Shown piece after piece: positions 6,825-13,169 of a stretch of 17,854 nt of DNA (position 1 is its first letter; every line of letters begins with the position of its first letter). Position numbers and translations under genes: made by a program. Below the pieces are notes generated by a model. It saw nothing but the letters and a program-made list of their open reading frames with translations. It was not told where the DNA came from and searched no databases. This DNA is from an uncultured Bacteroidales bacterium (lineage in GTDB: Bacteria > Bacteroidota > Bacteroidia > Bacteroidales > Muribaculaceae): the NCBI GenBank assembly GCA_945828175.1, contig CALZQD010000005.1:1-17854 (forward strand). Direction: 5' to 3'.

Positions 6825-7777
6825 CTAAAGAAGACCTCAGAATAGTATTTTTCGGCACACCCGAGTTTGCGGTCGAGAGCCTCGCGGCGCTCGTCGACAA
6901 CGGCTACAACGTCTGCGCCGTCGTCACGATGCCCGACAAAATCGCGGGCCGCGGCCACAAACTGCTCTCGTCGCCGGTAAAGCAATATGCCATCGAGCAC
7001 GGCATAAAAGTGCTTCAGCCCGAGAAGCTTAAAGACGAAGGCTTCGTCAGCGAACTGCGCTCGATTGCGGCCGACCTGTTTATAGTCATCGCCTTTAGAA
7101 TGCTGCCCGAGGTAGTGTGGGCGATGCCGCCGCTCGGCACCTTCAACCTCCACGCCTCGCTGCTGCCGCGCTTCCGCGGCGCCGCGCCCATCAACCGCGC
7201 CATCATGGCCGGCGAGACCGAGACGGGCGTGACGACGTTCTTCCTCAAACACGAGATTGACACGGGCGACATCATCGACCGCGTGCGCGTCGAAATCGGC
7301 CCCGACGAAGATGCCGGCAGCCTCCACGACCGCCTCATGGCGTTAGGCGCCCGGCTGACCCTCGACACCGTCGGCCACATCATCGCCGGCGACCTCACAC
7401 CCATACCCCAGGACAGCCTCAGCGACGAGACGCCGACGGCAGCGCCGAAGATTTTCAAGGATACATGCCGCATCGACTGGACGCGCCCGGCCGCTGAGAT
7501 ACACAACCACGTCCGCGGCCTCTCGCCCTACCCCGCCGCCTGGACCGACCTGAGCGACGGCGACGCGACAGAGACAACGGTGAAGATTCTGAAAACGCGA
7601 CTCACCGATAAAGACACTCTCGCCCCGGGCGAAATCAAGGTCAGCGACGGACGTTTGTTTGTCGGCACCGGTTCGGCCGACATCGAGGTTCTGCGCCTGC
7701 AGCCTGCCGGCAAAAAGGCGCTCGAGACGGCCGACTTCCTTCGCGGCGCAAGGCTCGCCAAGCCTAAATTTGCATAA
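6821..7777 (+). CDS. fmt: Methionyl-tRNA formyltransferase
   Basis: Transfers a formyl group from 10-formyltetrahydrofolate to Met-tRNAfMet for translation initiation. The 318-residue protein has the N-terminal formyltransferase Rossmann domain beginning RIVFFGTPEFAVESL (7-21). The catalytic triad is visible: N109 and H111 in FNLHASLLPRFRGAAPI, and D150 in HEIDTGDII. The C-terminal tRNA-binding OB-fold domain starts near 210, with the linker motif ICRIDW-like CRIDWTRPAAEIHNHVRG and the family-typical LSPYPAAW. Length is normal. The start at 6821 overlaps the preceding stop codon (ATGA). No deformylase gene is next to it here, unlike the def-fmt pairing of many other bacteria. Confidence 0.97.
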   Translation: MTKEDLRIVFFGTPEFAVESLAALVDNGYNVCAVVTMPDKIAGRGHKLLSSPVKQYAIEHGIKVLQPEKLKDEGFVSELRSIAADLFIVIAFRMLPEVVWAMPPLGTFNLHASLLPRFRGAAPINRAIMAGETETGVTTFFLKHEIDTGDIIDRVRVEIGPDEDAGSLHDRLMALGARLTLDTVGHIIAGDLTPIPQDSLSDETPTAAPKIFKDTCRIDWTRPAAEIHNHVRGLSPYPAAWTDLSDGDATETTVKILKTRLTDKDTLAPGEIKVSDGRLFVGTGSADIEVLRLQPAGKKALETADFLRGARLAKPKFA

Positions 7778-7813
7778 GCGGCGCCGTCGCATCGAACTTA
7801 ACATTAGTTATAA

Positions 7814-7860
7814 ATGTTTAATCTTAAAGTGAACAAAGAACTTACAAACCTATTAAACAT
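7814..7860. repeat. 9-bp inverted repeat upstream of the small membrane protein gene
   Basis: ATGTTTAAT (7814-7822) and ATTAAACAT (7852-7860) are exact reverse complements, 29 bases apart. They lie in the AT-rich 91-base gap and end 8 bases before the ATG at 7869. A leader stem-loop or a regulator site is possible. In such AT-rich sequence a chance match is also plausible. I find no consensus TAnnTTTG box in this gap. Confidence 0.4.
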
Positions 7861-7868
7861 CATTTATT

Positions 7869-8144
7869 ATGTATAACCCGGAAGACAACGAAAACCGTCC
7901 CGAAAGCAGCAGCGAACGCTACTCTATACAGCCGAGCAAGGCACAGAAAATCATGCGCACAATCTTCGGCATCATCATGGTCATCATCTATGTCGGCATG
8001 GGTGTGCTGCTGCTGATCAACTTCTTCGACTGGGAACAGTCGACAGGCATGAACATCGCCCGCATCGTCGTCGGCATCGTGCTCATCATCTACGGCGTAT
8101 GGCGCGCCTACCGCCAGTATGCCGGCATCGACTCAAGATACTGA
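7869..8144 (+). CDS. Small two-helix membrane protein, function unknown
   Basis: A 91-residue protein I cannot assign to a characterised family. Residues 1-28 are polar and rich in Asn, Glu and Ser. Two hydrophobic helices follow at about 31-51 (TIFGIIMVIIYVGMGVLLLI) and 62-79 (NIARIVVGIVLIIYGVWRAY), joined by a short WEQSTG loop. The C-terminus, RAYRQYAGIDSRY, is basic and aromatic. Two short helices with both tails probably on the same side suggest an inner-membrane hairpin. The gene is 31 bases upstream of a PstS-like lipoprotein gene in the same direction, so the two are probably cotranscribed and may act together at the envelope. Similar small proteins occur beside PstS-like/TonB-system genes in Bacteroidota; that is recollection, not a search result. 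Coding status is supported by codon use and context. Confidence 0.8.
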   Translation: MYNPEDNENRPESSSERYSIQPSKAQKIMRTIFGIIMVIIYVGMGVLLLINFFDWEQSTGMNIARIVVGIVLIIYGVWRAYRQYAGIDSRY

Positions 8145-8175
8145 CCCAAACGAACATATAAGCTTCTGATTAGGC

Positions 8176-9156
8176 ATGAAATATAAACTGCTACCTCTTG
8201 TCGGCAGCCTGATTCTCGCAGTCGGGCTGACCGGCTGTCTTAAATACGAGAAGAAAGCCAACTCGTCGACGACGGGCACGACGACTTTGGTCTGCGACGA
8301 CACCTTCCGCAACATCATGGAACAGGAGGTCGACGTCTTCGAATATCAGTATCCCGACGCCCACATCCTGGCCCGCTACGCTACACAGGCCGAGGCCATC
8401 GACTCACTCATGAGCCTCAACACCAAGACTATCGTCATCGCGCGCGACCTCACCAAGGAAGAGAAGAAATATCTCAAAGGCAAGCGCAAAAGCGTCAAGT
8501 CGAGCAAAATCGCCGTCGACGCCATCGCTCTCATCGTCAACAAGGACAATCCCTGCAGCATGATGACGACGAAGGAGGTCGGCGACATCCTCTCGGGCTC
8601 GTCGCGCTACTGGAACGATATCGAGCCGAGCGATCTCGGCGAAATCGCCATCATCTTCGATAACAAAAACTCGAGCCTCGTCAACTATATGCGCGACTCG
8701 CTGCTCCACGGCGGCGAACTCGGCCCGAACGTCTATGCCCAGGGCTCTATCCCCGCGGTCTATGAGGCTGTCGAGAAGAACGTCAACGCCATCGGCGTGC
8801 TGGGCGTCAGCTGGATTACATCTGACATGAGCTCAGTGGAGATTACGCAGGAGGAGCTGGCGCAGTCGGTCCTCTCTGACGCACCGGTGCAGGGCGCCAC
8901 GCTCAACCAGAATTTCAAGGTGCTGAAGCTGCGCCGTCCCGACGAGGTGACAGCCTATAAGCCTTACCAGGAAAATATCTTCAACGGCACCTACCCACTT
9001 TACCGTCAGATTTATATGATTACGACAGGCGTGTCGGGCAGCCTCGCCAGCGGCTTCTATAGCTTCGTCACGGGCGACATCGGCCAGAAGATTATCCTCA
9101 AGACAGGCATCATGCCCGCCCGCATGAGAATCCAGGTCGTCGAAGTGAGCAAGTAA
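8176..9156 (+). CDS. PstS-like periplasmic substrate-binding lipoprotein
   Basis: A 326-residue solute-binding protein of the phosphate-binding (PstS) type. The signal peptide ends in lipobox L18-T-G-C21, so it should be a lipoprotein. After a short Ser/Thr-rich linker (29-37) comes a type II periplasmic-binding fold: the TTLVCDDTFRNIMEQEVDVFEYQYPDA opening, a DALALIVNKDNP-like strand DAIALIVNKDNPCS with the TTKEVGDILSG element, and an AIGVLGVSW hinge strand in the second lobe, ending in FYSFVTGDIGQKIILKTGIMPARM. The usual T-G-A-G/S phosphate-contact motifs of true PstS are not obvious, so the ligand is uncertain. No pstC, pstA or pstB permease gene accompanies it in this window. A strong terminator follows 22 bases after the stop. 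It may serve a TonB-linked or sensing role instead of ABC transport; that is inference. Confidence 0.85.
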   Translation: MKYKLLPLVGSLILAVGLTGCLKYEKKANSSTTGTTTLVCDDTFRNIMEQEVDVFEYQYPDAHILARYATQAEAIDSLMSLNTKTIVIARDLTKEEKKYLKGKRKSVKSSKIAVDAIALIVNKDNPCSMMTTKEVGDILSGSSRYWNDIEPSDLGEIAIIFDNKNSSLVNYMRDSLLHGGELGPNVYAQGSIPAVYEAVEKNVNAIGVLGVSWITSDMSSVEITQEELAQSVLSDAPVQGATLNQNFKVLKLRRPDEVTAYKPYQENIFNGTYPLYRQIYMITTGVSGSLASGFYSFVTGDIGQKIILKTGIMPARMRIQVVEVSK

Positions 9157-9178
9157 ACGCTTCTGCATAACATTTAAC

Positions 9179-9214
9179 GCCCCGCAAACCGATTGGTTTG
9201 CGGGGCTTGTTTTT
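9179..9214 (+). terminator. Strong intrinsic terminator after the PstS-like gene
   Basis: GCCCCGCAAACC (9179-9190) and GGTTTGCGGGGC (9195-9206) form a perfect 12-bp stem with a GATT tetraloop. The T-rich tract TTGTTTTT (9207-9214) follows. It ends the rightward transcript of the small membrane protein and lipoprotein genes. Confidence 0.93.
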
Positions 9215-9263
9215 GGCCCTTAGTCAAATAAGACAAATTGGGCTAATATGCCGGGGCGTGTTT

Positions 9264-9299
9264 CTCGGAGCTATCGGAGTTATCGGAAATATCGGAGGT
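9264..9299. repeat. Four-copy 9-bp tandem repeat in a convergent intergenic region
   Basis: Four adjacent 9-base units read CTCGGAGCT, ATCGGAGTT, ATCGGAAAT and ATCGGAGGT. All share the TCGGA core, and the last three share ATCGGA. They lie between the terminator at 9179-9214 and the opposing terminator at 9362-9394. An open frame crosses this stretch but looks like chance. Function unknown; replication slippage or a protein-binding array are both possible. Confidence 0.75.
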
Positions 9300-9313
9300 T
9301 TCAGGCGATATGG

Positions 9314-9353
9314 AGCTGCGGATTCAGCCGTAGCAGCTAAGACGTTGGTCTTA
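9314..9353. other. Two adjacent hairpins in the 9.2-9.4 kb intergenic region
   Basis: GCTGCGG (9315-9321) can pair with CCGTAGC (9328-9334), 7 bp with one G-U pair and a 6-base loop. TAAGAC (9338-9343) pairs exactly with GTCTTA (9348-9353) around a GTTG loop. AGCTG (9314-9318) and CAGCT (9334-9338) give an alternative outer stem. With the flanking terminators the gap is almost continuously structured. A small RNA is conceivable, but I see no promoter for one. Confidence 0.5.
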
Positions 9354-9361
9354 ATGGCAAT

Positions 9362-9394
9362 AAAAAACCTCCGGGGCGGGTGGCCACGGAGGTT
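9362..9394 (-). terminator. Intrinsic terminator of the aspS operon (leftward)
   Basis: On the minus strand AACCTCCG (9394-9387) pairs with CGGAGGTT (9373-9366) across a 13-base loop. The A-run on the plus strand at 9362-9367 gives a T-run of six just after the stem in the transcript, partly inside the stem's last pairs. It lies 39 bases past the stop of the zinc-ribbon gene and closes the leftward operon. Confidence 0.85.
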
Positions 9395-9432
9395 ATGGGG
9401 TTGTGGGGATGTTGTTTGCGGGGAACGGGCAG

Positions 9433-10197
9433 TTATGATTCGGCGACGCCGGCGAGGGCGGGATCGATCATGATGCGGCCGCAGTATTCGCAAACGATGA
9501 CTTTCTTGTGAAGACGAATTTCCATCTGCTTCTGCGGGGGAATGCGGTTGAAGCAGCCACCACAGGCGTTACGCTGGACGTAGACGATGCCGAGACCGTT
9601 GCGGGCGTTTTTGCGGATGCGCTTGAAGGCGGTGAGGGTGCGCTCGTCGATCTGGGGTTCGAGGGCCTTGGCTTTCTCGCGGAGGTTCTCTTCTTCCTGA
9701 CGGGTCTCGCTGACGATTTCGTCGAGCTCGTTGCGCTTTTCGTCGAGAATGTGGGTGAGGTCGGCGAGTTTCTCGCGTGTTGTCTCGATTTCGGCCTTCT
9801 TGTTCTCGATGGCGCGGTTATATTCGTTGATATGCTTTTCGGCAAGCTCGATCTCGAGCGACTGGAACTCGACTTCTTTTGTGAGAAGGTCGAACTCGCG
9901 GTTGTTGCGAACGTTGTCGAGCTGTTCCTTATACTTGTCGATGAGTGTGCGGCAAGAGTTGATTTTCTCTTTTTCTGCCACGAGGCTGCTGTTGAGCTCG
10001 TCGATTTCGCGCGAATAGTTTTCGACGCGTGTCTGCAGGCCGGCAATGTTGTCTTCAAGATCTTTGACTTCGAGGGGAAGCTCGCCGCGGATAGTCTTGA
10101 TGCGGTCGATTTCCGAGAGAATCGTCTGGAGCTCGTAGAGCGATTTCAGACGCTGCTCGACGGTTGAGGTTTGCTCGTTTTTGTTATCGATAGCCAT
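9433..10197 (-). CDS. Coiled-coil protein with C-terminal C4 zinc ribbon
   Basis: A 254-residue cytoplasmic protein. Residues about 10-185 are highly charged and heptad-like (KDLEDNIAGLQTRVENYSREIDELNSSLVAEKEK onward), predicting a long antiparallel coiled coil. The C-terminal zinc ribbon carries two CxxC knuckles, C212-GG-C215 and C236-EY-C239. This architecture matches the zf-RING_7/CT398-type family common in Bacteroidota, Chlamydia and Actinobacteria, whose biochemical role is poorly defined; nucleic-acid or secretion-related roles have been suggested for relatives. It is the third gene of the aspS operon, starting 3 bases after the nif3-like stop, and a pairing with nif3-like genes is familiar from other Bacteroidota (recollection). 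The terminator lies just downstream. The family is clear, the function is not. Confidence 0.92.
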   Translation of the reverse strand: MAIDNKNEQTSTVEQRLKSLYELQTILSEIDRIKTIRGELPLEVKDLEDNIAGLQTRVENYSREIDELNSSLVAEKEKINSCRTLIDKYKEQLDNVRNNREFDLLTKEVEFQSLEIELAEKHINEYNRAIENKKAEIETTREKLADLTHILDEKRNELDEIVSETRQEEENLREKAKALEPQIDERTLTAFKRIRKNARNGLGIVYVQRNACGGCFNRIPPQKQMEIRLHKKVIVCEYCGRIMIDPALAGVAES

Positions 10198-10200
10198 GTA

Positions 10201-11286
10201 TTAAAGATATTTTATTGGATTTTGTTCTGTTTCTGAATAATAGAGTGCAAAGTTAGGAAATTTTTCCTTAATTACGCGATAAAAAATCTCTTTTGTGCAT
10301 GATTCGCTCTCATAATGGCCTATGTCGATGATTAGAATGTCGTTTCCATAGTCGACAAAGTCGTGATAGAGTATGTCGGACGAGATATATGCCTGAGCTC
10401 CGCCGCGGAGGGCTGCGCCGATGAATTCGCCGCCCGAGCCGCCGCACATCGCGATGCGGCGTATCGACAAGTCGCTGTCAGCCAAGGCCGAGCAGCGCGC
10501 CACGGGCGAACCGAAAGTTTCTTTGACGCGGGCGATGAGCTGCGAGGGCGTCAGGGCGTCGTCGAAGACGGCTCGCAGACCGAGGCCTATGCGGTTGTCG
10601 CTGTCGTCGACGGCCGAGTAGCTGTAGCCGCGGAGGCGGTCGCCGAGAGATTCGGCGAGCCTGCTGCCTATGACAGCGGCGTTTGAGCGGGCTGTGACGG
10701 CTGTGATGACGCTGAGATTGCTGTCGCTGACTTCGGCCAAGGAGTCTGAGGCTCCGAGGGGCATCTTGCTGCCGATGGCGTCGACCGACACGGCGCTGAC
10801 TTCGCTGAGGCCGTAGGTGTCGGCGAGGTCGAAGAATGAGAGGAGTGCGGTCGGGGCAGCGTCGCGGTCGACCGTGGCCGATACCCTGACCTTGAGGGCA
10901 CCGAGAGGCGAAAGCACGCCGTCGGGACGGGCGCCGAGGCGGCGCGCCATCTCGTAACTGACACCGCCAATGGCGCTGTCGGCGGCAGTGTGCGATGAAT
11001 AGACCGTCACGCCATGCTTAATGGCCAGGGCGACAGCTTCTTCGACGGGTGTATTGCCGGTGATGTGCTTGAGGCCTTTGAATATCAGGGGGTGATGCGA
11101 CACGATGAGGTTACAGCCGCGGTCGACGGCCTCGCGCACGACGGCGGGGGTGACGTCGACACACAGCAGCACGCCGCTGCAGTCGGCCCGTCGCGAGCCT
11201 ATCTGGAGGCCGGTGTTATCCCAGCTCTCCTGGAGCGACGGCGGCGCAAACTCTTCGATTGCCGATATGATCTGTCCGGTGAGCAT
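10201..11286 (-). CDS. Nif3-like dinuclear metal-centre protein
   Basis: A member of the NIF3/YbgI family, long annotated as GTP cyclohydrolase I type 2-like; the physiological reaction is not established. The 361-residue protein shows all expected metal ligands: H64-H65 in SHHPLIFKGLK, D103 in HTAAD (usually HTNLD), and H324/E328 in DIGHYESE. The region between about 125 and 240 is the extra PII/CutA-like insert found in the long form of the family, which forms a trimeric lid over the toroidal core; length fits the long form. The gene starts 3 bases after the aspS stop and ends 3 bases before the zinc-ribbon gene, so all three are one operon. The two residues between H99-T100 and D103 differ from consensus, but they are not metal ligands. 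Confidence 0.94.
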   Translation of the reverse strand: MLTGQIISAIEEFAPPSLQESWDNTGLQIGSRRADCSGVLLCVDVTPAVVREAVDRGCNLIVSHHPLIFKGLKHITGNTPVEEAVALAIKHGVTVYSSHTAADSAIGGVSYEMARRLGARPDGVLSPLGALKVRVSATVDRDAAPTALLSFFDLADTYGLSEVSAVSVDAIGSKMPLGASDSLAEVSDSNLSVITAVTARSNAAVIGSRLAESLGDRLRGYSYSAVDDSDNRIGLGLRAVFDDALTPSQLIARVKETFGSPVARCSALADSDLSIRRIAMCGGSGGEFIGAALRGGAQAYISSDILYHDFVDYGNDILIIDIGHYESESCTKEIFYRVIKEKFPNFALYYSETEQNPIKYL

Positions 11287-11289
11287 CCG

Positions 11290-13053
11290 TCAGGCTTTGT
11301 CGTCTTTAACAAGGGCGATGGCGAGCTCGTCGAGCTGTTTCTGGTCGAGGGGCGCGGGAGCGTCGAGCATGACGTCGCGGCCGCTGTTGTTCTTGGGGAA
11401 GGCGATGCAGTCGCGGATGCTGTCGAGGCCGGCGAAGAGCGATACCCAGCGGTCGAGACCGTAGGCGAGACCTCCGTGAGGGGGCGCACCGAACTTGAAG
11501 GCGTTCATGAGGAAGCCGAACTGCTCCTGAGCTTTCTCGGGCGTGAAGCCGAGGATCTCGAACATCTTGGCCTGTAGCTCGCTGTCGTGGATACGGATTG
11601 AACCGCCGCCGACTTCGACGCCGTTGATGACCATGTCGTAGGCATCGGCGCGGACGGCGTCGGGGTTGGTGTCGAGCATGGGGATATCCTCGTCTTTGGG
11701 ATGGGTGAAGGGATGGTGCATGGCCATGAGGCGCTGCTCTTCGTCGCTCCACTCAAACATGGGGAAGTCGACGACCCAGAGGCAGGCGAACTTGTTCTTG
11801 TCGCGCAGACCGAGCTGACGGCCCATCTCGAGACGGAGCTCGCAGAGCTGTTTGCGGGTCTTCATGGCGTCGTCGCCGCTCATGATGAGGATGAGGTCGC
11901 CGGGCTCGGCGTCCATGGCTGACTTGAGCTGCCGGAGGACTTCCTGGCTGTAGAATTTGTCGACCGATGACTTGACGTTGCCGTCGGCTTCGACGCGGGC
12001 ATAGACGAGGCCCTTGGCGCCGATCTGGGGACGCTTGACGTATTCGGTGAGGGCGTCGAGCTGCTTGCGGGTGTAGGATGCGGCACCCTTGGCGTTGATG
12101 GCGCCGATGTAGGCGGCGTTGTCGAAGACGCTGAAGCCGTGGCCCTGCATGATGTCTTTAATCTCGACGAAGCGCATGCCGAAACGGAGGTCGGGCTTGT
12201 CGCTGCCGTAATATTTCATGGCGTCGGCCCAGGGCATTCTGATGAAGGGCTCTGTCAGCTCGATGCCGCGGATTTCCTTGAAGAGGTGCTTGGCCATGCC
12301 CTCGAAGAGCTCGATGACGTCGTTCTGCTCGATGAAGCTCATCTCGCAGTCGATCTGAGTGAACTCGGGCTGACGGTCGGCGCGGAGGTCTTCGTCGCGG
12401 AAGCATTTGACAATCTGGAAGTAGCGGTCCATACCCGAGACCATGAGCAGCTGTTTGAGCGTCTGGGGCGACTGGGGCAGAGCGTAGAACTGGCCGCGGT
12501 TCATGCGCGAAGGCACGACGAAGTCGCGGGCGCCTTCGGGGGTCGAGCCGACGAGCATCGGGGTCTCGATTTCGAGGAAGCCCTTGCTGTCGAGATAGCG
12601 GCGCACTTCCATTGTCATCTTGTGGCGCAGCTCGAGGTTGCGGCGAACGGCTTCGCGGCGCAGGTCGAGGTAGCGGTATTTCATTCTGAGGTCGTCGCCG
12701 CCGTCGGTGTCATTCTCGATGGTGAACGGGGGCACCTCGCTGGGGTTGAGAATATTGAGCTCGCGGGCAAGAATCTCGATGTCACCCGTGGGCATGTTGG
12801 GGTTCTTGCTTGTGCGCTCGGCGACGGTGCCTTTGACCTGGATGACGTATTCGCGTCCGAGGTGGCCGGCGGCGTCGTTAAGAGCCTTGTCGAGCTCGTC
12901 GTTGAAAACTATCTGTGTGATACCGTAACGGTCGCGCATATCGACAAATGTCATACCGCCCATCTTGCGGCTGCGCTGGACCCATCCGGCAAGCGTTACC
13001 ACTTTACCGGCATCGCTGAGACGGAGTTCTCCGCATGTATTCGTTCTGAACAT
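11290..13053 (-). CDS. aspS: Aspartate--tRNA ligase
   Basis: Charges tRNA-Asp in the cytoplasm. The 587-residue protein is of the long bacterial type. It has an N-terminal anticodon-binding OB fold (about 1-105, [22 protein letters not shown]), then the class II catalytic core: motif 1 region [21 protein letters not shown] (158-178), motif 2 [18 protein letters not shown] (218-235) and motif 3 GLAYGLDRW (528-536). The stretch between is long enough for the bacterial GAD insertion domain. The ATG at 13053 follows a good promoter by about 40 bases and gives the usual short [12 protein letters not shown]-terminus. It is the first gene of a leftward three-gene operon, divergent from parE. Whether it also charges tRNA-Asn cannot be judged reliably from these motifs. 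Confidence 0.98.
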   Translation of the reverse strand: MFRTNTCGELRLSDAGKVVTLAGWVQRSRKMGGMTFVDMRDRYGITQIVFNDELDKALNDAAGHLGREYVIQVKGTVAERTSKNPNMPTGDIEILARELNILNPSEVPPFTIENDTDGGDDLRMKYRYLDLRREAVRRNLELRHKMTMEVRRYLDSKGFLEIETPMLVGSTPEGARDFVVPSRMNRGQFYALPQSPQTLKQLLMVSGMDRYFQIVKCFRDEDLRADRQPEFTQIDCEMSFIEQNDVIELFEGMAKHLFKEIRGIELTEPFIRMPWADAMKYYGSDKPDLRFGMRFVEIKDIMQGHGFSVFDNAAYIGAINAKGAASYTRKQLDALTEYVKRPQIGAKGLVYARVEADGNVKSSVDKFYSQEVLRQLKSAMDAEPGDLILIMSGDDAMKTRKQLCELRLEMGRQLGLRDKNKFACLWVVDFPMFEWSDEEQRLMAMHHPFTHPKDEDIPMLDTNPDAVRADAYDMVINGVEVGGGSIRIHDSELQAKMFEILGFTPEKAQEQFGFLMNAFKFGAPPHGGLAYGLDRWVSLFAGLDSIRDCIAFPKNNSGRDVMLDAPAPLDQKQLDELAIALVKDDKA

Positions 13054-13089
13054 ATCTGCTGTTAATTTGGATATTCTAAAAATAACTTA

Positions 13090-13121
13090 CAAAGGTAATA
13101 TTTTTTTAGAAAAAAGTCAAC
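13090..13121 (-). promoter_or_regulatory. Promoter of the aspS operon
   Basis: On the minus strand a -33 box GTTG (13121-13118, 3 of 4 to TTTG) is followed after 20 bases by TACCTTTG (13097-13090), a full match to the Bacteroidota -7 consensus TAnnTTTG. Transcription would begin near 13083, about 30 bases before the aspS ATG. Confidence 0.75.
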
Positions 13122-13138
13122 GTTTAAAAATTTAAGCG
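13121..13138. promoter_or_regulatory. Operator-like palindrome between the aspS and parE promoters
   Basis: Bases 13121-13138 read almost the same on both strands: CGTTTAAA, AA, TTTAAGCG. Seven of eight pairs are Watson-Crick and one is T-G. It touches the aspS -33 box on one side and the parE -7 box on the other, so a protein bound here could affect both promoters. The sequence is AT-rich and chance is a real alternative. Confidence 0.4.
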
Positions 13139-13146
13139 TAAATTTG
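13139..13146 (+). promoter_or_regulatory. -7 box upstream of parE
   Basis: TAAATTTG fits the TAnnTTTG consensus and lies 23 bases before the parE ATG, implying a leader of under 20 bases. There is no clear TTTG 19-21 bases upstream, where bases near 13114-13119 read AAGTCA. Confidence 0.6.
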
Positions 13147-13169
13147 TAGAAAGAATCAACGAACAACTA

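Noticed and set aside
9264..9299. CRISPR array
   Set aside because: Units are 9 bases with no spacers, and no cas gene is present.
9198..9493. Open frames on both strands across the 9.2-9.4 kb gap
   Set aside because: They run through the terminators, tandem repeat and hairpins, have low-complexity Arg/Pro-rich products and overlap the zinc-ribbon gene.
10201..11286. Inactive Nif3 because of HTAAD in place of HTNLD
   Set aside because: The metal ligands H64, H65, D103, H324 and E328 are all kept; only non-ligand residues differ.
12139..13065. Long plus-strand frame opposite aspS (308 codons)
   Set aside because: Antisense shadow of a complete aspartyl-tRNA synthetase gene; no domain seen.
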